Below, in pieces: positions 59,830 to 64,000 of a stretch of 64,000 nucleotides of DNA (position 1 is the first letter of the stretch; every line of letters starts with the position of its first letter). The stretch comes from Colwellia sp. 1_MG-2023 (lineage in GTDB: Bacteria > Pseudomonadota > Gammaproteobacteria > Enterobacterales > Alteromonadaceae). Under the pieces are notes generated by a model, which saw only the letters and a list, made by a program, of their open reading frames with translations, made no database searches and was not told where the DNA came from. The position numbers and the translations under genes were made by a program. Location: positions 62,001 through 126,000 of the forward strand of contig NZ_JAUOPE010000011.1 of assembly GCF_030546755.1 (NCBI RefSeq), written 5' to 3'.

Positions 59830-60166
59830 TATCAAAACCGCCATAGATTAATCGCTTGCCATCAAATGGCATTGGATTTTCTTCTGGATTCATTCTAGGG
59901 TCTTCCATCATTGCCTGCCAACCAGCATCACGAATTTCTTTTGAAGGCCAGACAACGGATGAAAACACCACAGTTTCATCTGCTTGGCACTTAACCGCCA
60001 TTGGAAAAGACGTGACTTCACCATCTGGGACATCGTCTCCCCAGCCTTCTGTTATTTTAAGCGCGCCATGGTCTTTAAATACCTCGGCGGTTACTTTTGC
60101 ATGGGCTAAATATTCATCTTTATTTTTAGTGGGCACAGCCGCCACAAAACCATCCATATAAGCCAT
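59807..60166 (-). CDS. DUF1428 family protein (YbaA-like)
   Basis: A 119-residue protein. MAYMDGFVAAVPTKNKDEYL, GWGDDVPDGEVTSFPMAVK, EDPRMNPEENPMPFDGKRLIYGGF are all standard for this ferredoxin-like dimeric family of unknown function. The ATG at 60166 follows AGAGGTG by six bases; a GTG at 60175 is less likely because it overlaps that ribosome site. Family members are often seen beside YCII/DGPF and VOC genes, as here in the same window but 58 kb away. Confidence 0.9.
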   Translation of the reverse strand: MAYMDGFVAAVPTKNKDEYLAHAKVTAEVFKDHGALKITEGWGDDVPDGEVTSFPMAVKCQADETVVFSSVVWPSKEIRDAGWQAMMEDPRMNPEENPMPFDGKRLIYGGFDIIFDESL

Positions 60167-60261
60167 TTCAATCACCTCTGTTGTGTTTATTATAATTATT
60201 AGCGCGTTATATTAGCTAAAGTAGCTTTCAGTATTGATGCTAAGAGTCTATTACACAAGTT

Positions 60262-61068
60262 TTAGTCGGCTAACTGTAGCCTTAGGTCAGCTAAACTTAT
60301 TGCTAGTTCTATAAAGTATTCAGGTATTTCCTCAACATAGTGATCTTGCAAATAACTTCTGAGTGTTTTTTCATTGTTTGTTTCTGCGGTAATCAACATT
60401 CCGATAACTGTAACTGATGCTATTTCATCAATTGAAACCTGTTGTTCCTGCCAATTTATTTGTCGATAAATATCAAAGTCTGATAACGAAATATCAATAG
60501 CTTTCGTTCGATTTATCTTGGTTGAGCTGAGCATATTTTCAGTGAGAATGAGTTGATAATTAGCAAAGGTAGTAGCAATGTTTTGATCTTCGTGATGTTC
60601 ACCAAAAAACTTAATATTAATCACGCCATTGCTAGAAAGCAGTTCTTTTAGCCAGTGAATATCAATTAAACCAGAGTCAATATACTTACTATAAATATCG
60701 TTGAGTTGCGCTAAGGTTGGAATAGATGAAGCTTGTTTATTGAGGGAAAGTTGTAGTGAAAGCGTTTTAATTTGGCCAAAGGTTAAATCTGGTTGAGAAA
60801 AAACGACTTTTAAACCGTTACTATGTTGTTGATGCCAATTGGCCACCTTCTTTATTAAAGTGATTCGAATTTGTTCCGATTCTGCTGTTTTAGTTATTGT
60901 TGGCGCGTAGGCGTTAGCATGATGTTTCAATGCTTTATATTGCACAGGTGAGGTAGCTGGGTGATTCCAATGTTGAACCTGTTGTGGATGAACTTTGACA
61001 ACTTGACTGGCATTAACGTGGAAAAAACACATGCCGATCAGCGCAAAAGCTGTGATAGTTCTAATCAT
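60262..61068 (-). CDS. Secreted protein of unknown function
   Basis: A 268-residue protein with a signal peptide (MIRTITAFALIGMCFFHVNA). The mature part is mostly helical and His/Gln-rich near its start (VVKVHPQQVQHWNHPATSP; YKALKHHANAYAP). The remainder has an LKELLSSNGVINIKFFGEHHED segment. I recognise no family. It is monocistronic, between the DUF1428 gene and the divergent GH5 gene. Confidence 0.65.
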   Translation of the reverse strand: MIRTITAFALIGMCFFHVNASQVVKVHPQQVQHWNHPATSPVQYKALKHHANAYAPTITKTAESEQIRITLIKKVANWHQQHSNGLKVVFSQPDLTFGQIKTLSLQLSLNKQASSIPTLAQLNDIYSKYIDSGLIDIHWLKELLSSNGVINIKFFGEHHEDQNIATTFANYQLILTENMLSSTKINRTKAIDISLSDFDIYRQINWQEQQVSIDEIASVTVIGMLITAETNNEKTLRSYLQDHYVEEIPEYFIELAISLADLRLQLAD

Positions 61069-61302
61069 AATTTACCTTAATCGTTTGTATGATGATAAAC
61101 ATACCTCGCTTGGATTTTTAAATCGTTCAACTTTACAATTTAGAGTAGACCTGAACGAATAAAGTTTATAATACTATGTTTTTATTGCATAAAAGAGCAA
61201 TAAACTAGATTGGTTCAACCTCAATTAATCGAGCTTTTTCAGACGATTTTTTGTCGTTCACTCGTTATCATTACTACACAAATAATAAGATGAAGTGAAG
61301 TT

Positions 61303-62328
61303 ATGGTTATCACAGTTAAGTCGGCATCTCACGTATTTATTCGGACATTATCTTGGCTCATACTTGCCAGTGCGTCTGCTATGTTTAGCGTTAATGCTAG
61401 TCAGGCCCCGGTAAAAACCCATGGCCAATTATCCGTGCAGCAAGGAAAAATTGTTGATCAAAAAAACGAAGTAGTTTCTTTAGCCGGACCAAGTTTATTT
61501 TGGTCGACAAAAGATAAAGAAGGAGAACCGTTTTATCATCCAAAAACCGTTCAAACAGTAGCCCATGATTGGAATGCTACTATTATTCGAGCGGCAATGT
61601 CTGCGCAAGGCGAAGGCAGTTACTTAACTCATCCTGTTCGTCTTCGACAAAAAGTCGAAAGTGTGATTGAGGCTGCCATTGCCGAAAACATATACGTGAT
61701 TGTTGATTGGCACTCTCATCACGCTGAAGATAATATTGAACAAGCTATCGATTTTTTTGAAAAAATAGCGAGTAAATATCACCAATATCCCAATATTATT
61801 TATGAAATTTATAACGAACCGTTGAATAACACCGACTGGTCAACGGTGATCAAGCCTTATGCGGAACAAGTGATTAAGGCCATTAGAGCAATTGATAACA
61901 ACAATTTAATTATTGTGGGCACACAAACCTGGTCACAAGATGTTGATAAAGCGGCGCAAGATCCGATACTCGGATTCGACAATATTGTTTACTCTTTACA
62001 TTTTTATGCCGGTACTCATAAAGATGATTTACGCGTAAAAGCAAAAAAGGCGCTTGATGCTGGTTTAGCGCTTTTTGTTTCTGAATGGGGAACCGTGAAT
62101 GCTAACGGTGATGGTGATATCGCTAAAGAAAGCACCCAACAGTGGCTAAGCTTTATGAAAGAAAATTCGCTATCTCATTGTAGCTGGTCCATTACAAATA
62201 AAGACGAAGGCTCGGCGATGCTAAAACCTACCACCACTAAGCTTGGGTCTTGGCAGGACGATGAATTAACGGCTAATGGTATTTACTTAAAAAACATTAT
62301 CAAAAATTGGTATAAGCCAGTTCATTAG
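61303..62328 (+). CDS. Glycoside hydrolase family 5 protein (endoglucanase-like), secreted
   Basis: A 341-residue secreted glycosidase. After a signal peptide (about 1-33, SVNASQA) comes a GH5 TIM barrel: IIRAAMSAQ, VIVDWHSHH, the acid/base E172 in IYEIYNEPLN, VYSLHFYAGTH and the nucleophile E261 in FVSEWGTV. These are the hallmarks of Cel5-type endo-beta-1,4-glucanases. There is no carbohydrate-binding module. It would cleave cellulose or a related beta-glucan outside the cell. It is monocistronic. Confidence 0.93.
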   Translation: MVITVKSASHVFIRTLSWLILASASAMFSVNASQAPVKTHGQLSVQQGKIVDQKNEVVSLAGPSLFWSTKDKEGEPFYHPKTVQTVAHDWNATIIRAAMSAQGEGSYLTHPVRLRQKVESVIEAAIAENIYVIVDWHSHHAEDNIEQAIDFFEKIASKYHQYPNIIYEIYNEPLNNTDWSTVIKPYAEQVIKAIRAIDNNNLIIVGTQTWSQDVDKAAQDPILGFDNIVYSLHFYAGTHKDDLRVKAKKALDAGLALFVSEWGTVNANGDGDIAKESTQQWLSFMKENSLSHCSWSITNKDEGSAMLKPTTTKLGSWQDDELTANGIYLKNIIKNWYKPVH

Positions 62329-62390
62329 CCGCTAAGTGTGCAACATAGTCATTCAAGTAACTGGGCTTGTTTATCGTATAAACGACTCAG

Positions 62391-63347
62391 TTACTTTAAT
62401 GAGTGGCTTAACAACCATTGATAAAAATCACTACTCGCATAAACGCGTTTCCAGGCATCATGTCCCATTTCTTCATGCACAGTGAAACGCACGTTGTTAT
62501 GCCCTAGCTCTCGCAATTTTTCAATACCGGCATAAAAATACTGAATGTGGACGGCATTATCTCGACCACCGGCAAATTGCCAAACGGGTAGTTGTTGATC
62601 GGCAATTGGTTGCATTAAGTCCGGATGTCCCCAACCAACAACAGGGGCAATGGCGGCAAATTTATTTGGATATTGGCTCGCCATAAACCAAGTGCCAAAA
62701 CCACCATAGCTTAAACCCGTTATGTAAGTTTTATTGTGTTCTACATTGAAGTTAGTGCTTACTTCATCTAAAATATTGATTAAATCTAATTCTACTTTAT
62801 CCCAACCAAGTGGTAACAAAGGTGATTTATCACTCATATCTTGTAATGATTGCGCTCTTTGAATGGCTTGTTTAGGACGAGATTCACTATTAAGCGGTGT
62901 TCCCTGTGCTTGTCTTTGTGGTATATCTGCGAACTTTCTATTATCAATATAACCAATGCCACGTTGATCAAAATCGAACATGTGCAACTGAGGAGAAATA
63001 ATAATAAAAGGTAAATCTTGCTTTTGGATCCATGCTTGATAAACAGGGCCATGCATTAAAACAAAATCTAATTCACTTTTGCCATTACCGCGTTCGCCAT
63101 TACCATGCAAAAACATCATCACGGGCCATTTTTTATCTGGCTCTGAGTAATAACCTTTCGGTAAATAGAGAAAATAGTCTCTTTCTTTGTTATTGAGCTG
63201 ACTAATATAACTTTTTCTAATGAGCTGCTCTGGTGAGGTGTTAACTGTATTGAGGGCGCACGCTGACAATAAATTCAGCGAACAAAATAAGGTAATAAAT
63301 ATATTCGCCTTGGTGCGATTTTTACTATACAAACTTAACCCCCACAT
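62391..63347 (-). CDS. Alpha/beta-hydrolase lipoprotein (esterase/peptidase-like)
   Basis: A 318-residue lipoprotein (lipobox LSAC, lipidated C30) with an alpha/beta-hydrolase fold. Oxyanion motif FLHGNGERGNG, nucleophile S213 in GLSYGGFG, and probable triad members D263 (GGRDN) and H296 (MGHDAW). It resembles LpqC/prolyl-oligopeptidase-like esterases such as feruloyl or acetyl esterases. With the GH5 enzyme next to it, it may act on polysaccharide side groups, but this is inference. It lies seven bases after the AlkD-like gene. Confidence 0.87.
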   Translation of the reverse strand: MWGLSLYSKNRTKANIFITLFCSLNLLSACALNTVNTSPEQLIRKSYISQLNNKERDYFLYLPKGYYSEPDKKWPVMMFLHGNGERGNGKSELDFVLMHGPVYQAWIQKQDLPFIIISPQLHMFDFDQRGIGYIDNRKFADIPQRQAQGTPLNSESRPKQAIQRAQSLQDMSDKSPLLPLGWDKVELDLINILDEVSTNFNVEHNKTYITGLSYGGFGTWFMASQYPNKFAAIAPVVGWGHPDLMQPIADQQLPVWQFAGGRDNAVHIQYFYAGIEKLRELGHNNVRFTVHEEMGHDAWKRVYASSDFYQWLLSHSLK

Positions 63348-63354
63348 TAATCCG

Positions 63355-64000
63355 TTATATTTGCCCTTTTAAATAGGCTGTTCTTTCTGTTTTGGTAAAT
63401 TTTTCAATTGCATAACGTAGCATAGTTCTTGGCATATTTTGGTAATGTTTTTGCAAAAAACTCTCTGCTACTTGTTTATCTTTATTACCTATTTCTCTTA
63501 GCATCCAACCAACAATTTTATGAATTAAATCATGTTTATCGTTGAGTAAAGTTATTGCCAATAACAAGGCATCCTCGAATTGATGGTTTTTTATAAAGGT
63601 ATAAGTCGACATCATTGCTATGCGTCTTTCCCATAAGTTGTTAGAAAGGGCTAATTGATGCAATGTTGATTTGTTGCGATTAAGGTAGTATTTACCGAGA
63701 ATTTTATGTGCCGAACTATCGACAATATCCCAATTATTAATGTATTGAGTATTTGCTAAGTAAGCTTTTACAATTTCAGCTTGCTGCGCTTGATCTTTCT
63801 TTGATTGTTCAAAAAGCTCAACAAACAACAACACTGCAAAAAGTCGTATTTCATGGTATTCACTTTTGAGCAAAGCTAACGCATCCTCAATAGTCGCGTG
63901 TTTGTATGCTTTTAGTGTTTGACGAAGAATAGGAATACGGATGCCAATGAATTTATCACCTTCTCCGTATTCTCCTTTGGCTGTTTTGAAAAAACGCTGA
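63355..64000 (-). CDS. DNA alkylation repair protein, AlkD-like (5' end outside window)
   Basis: The frame stays open from base 63999 to the stop at 63355 (215 codons), so the true start is beyond the window; an internal TTG at 63873 is not the start. FFKTAKGEYGEGDKFIGIRI near the visible beginning and LHQLALSNNLWERRIAMMST followed by VGWMLREIGNKD are characteristic of AlkD HEAT-like repeat glycosylases. These excise alkylated bases. It is upstream of the esterase gene with a 7-base gap. Confidence 0.88.
   Translation of the reverse strand, partial: QRFFKTAKGEYGEGDKFIGIRIPILRQTLKAYKHATIEDALALLKSEYHEIRLFAVLLFVELFEQSKKDQAQQAEIVKAYLANTQYINNWDIVDSSAHKILGKYYLNRNKSTLHQLALSNNLWERRIAMMSTYTFIKNHQFEDALLLAITLLNDKHDLIHKIVGWMLREIGNKDKQVAESFLQKHYQNMPRTMLRYAIEKFTKTERTAYLKGQI

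Noticed and set aside
63355-63873. AlkD-like gene starting at the internal TTG 63873
   Set aside because: The same frame continues upstream to the window edge with conserved AlkD motifs, so the true start is outside the window.

Overview
The window is about 38-40% GC and almost fully coding. Gene content and order point to a marine gammaproteobacterium of the Alteromonadales, most likely Colwelliaceae (Thalassotalea or Colwellia type). The evidence is the tatABC-tatD-hemB block, the rsmD / ftsY-ftsE-ftsX block with rpoH nearby, engB beside a cytochrome c4, a LetA/LetB-like lipid-transport operon, abundant M16/M1/S10 peptidases and several c-di-GMP proteins. This placement is inferred from reading the sequence, not from a database search. 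I see no tRNA, rRNA, CRISPR array, insertion sequence, prophage or replication origin.

Region by region. 1-0.5 kb: the end of glmS. 0.5-5.2 kb: an ECF42-type sigma factor with three YCII/DGPF proteins and a MATE exporter, all on the minus strand. Two near-identical non-housekeeping promoters (TGTCGATTT, then CGAnTA, 17-nt spacer) lie before the DGPF operon and before the MATE gene. 5.2-5.75 kb: decayed genes, namely a frameshifted VOC protein and a gene tail. 5.85-10.3 kb: small accessory enzymes and regulators (DHFR-like, GST, WYL, AraC, EamA). 10.4-10.55 kb: a candidate small RNA with its own promoter and terminator. 10.6-13.7 kb: the DUF1501/DUF1800 secreted pair. 13.8-17 kb: a Fur-type palindrome controlling a Fiu/PiuA-like siderophore receptor and its PiuC hydroxylase. 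17-20.4 kb: chrA, engB and a tetraheme c4-like cytochrome. 20.5-26.3 kb: split LetA, an eight-MCE LetB and a DUF418 protein. 26.5-32.2 kb: M1 and S10 peptidases, a TPR protein, HutD and a lone receiver domain. 32.3-37.9 kb: three M16 peptidase genes. 38-44 kb: the minus-strand block tatA-tatB-tatC-(secreted protein)-tatD-GGDEF-hemB-eamA. 44-50.3 kb: a putative outer-membrane protein, a dual GGDEF/EAL protein, rpoH and an EAL-HDOD protein. 50.3-54 kb: ftsX, ftsE, ftsY and divergent rsmD. 54-57 kb: a YjaG-like protein, a long coiled-coil protein and SapC. 57-60.2 kb: a membrane-anchored XRE regulator, a small secreted protein, a membrane AraC regulator and a DUF1428 protein. 60-64 kb: a secreted unknown, a GH5 glycosidase, a lipoprotein esterase and the 3' part of an AlkD-like gene.

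How the genes work together. The clearest system is the ECF42 circuit: one sigma factor appears to drive both a DGPF protein operon and, unusually, a MATE exporter through matching promoters. The exporter lies directly upstream of the sigma gene, so read-through could close a positive feedback loop. A second coherent unit is iron uptake (Fur box, TonB receptor, PiuC). A third is the envelope lipid-transport operon, with an MCE protein carrying eight MCE domains rather than the seven of E. coli LetB. The tat block translationally couples a diguanylate cyclase to tatD and hemB.
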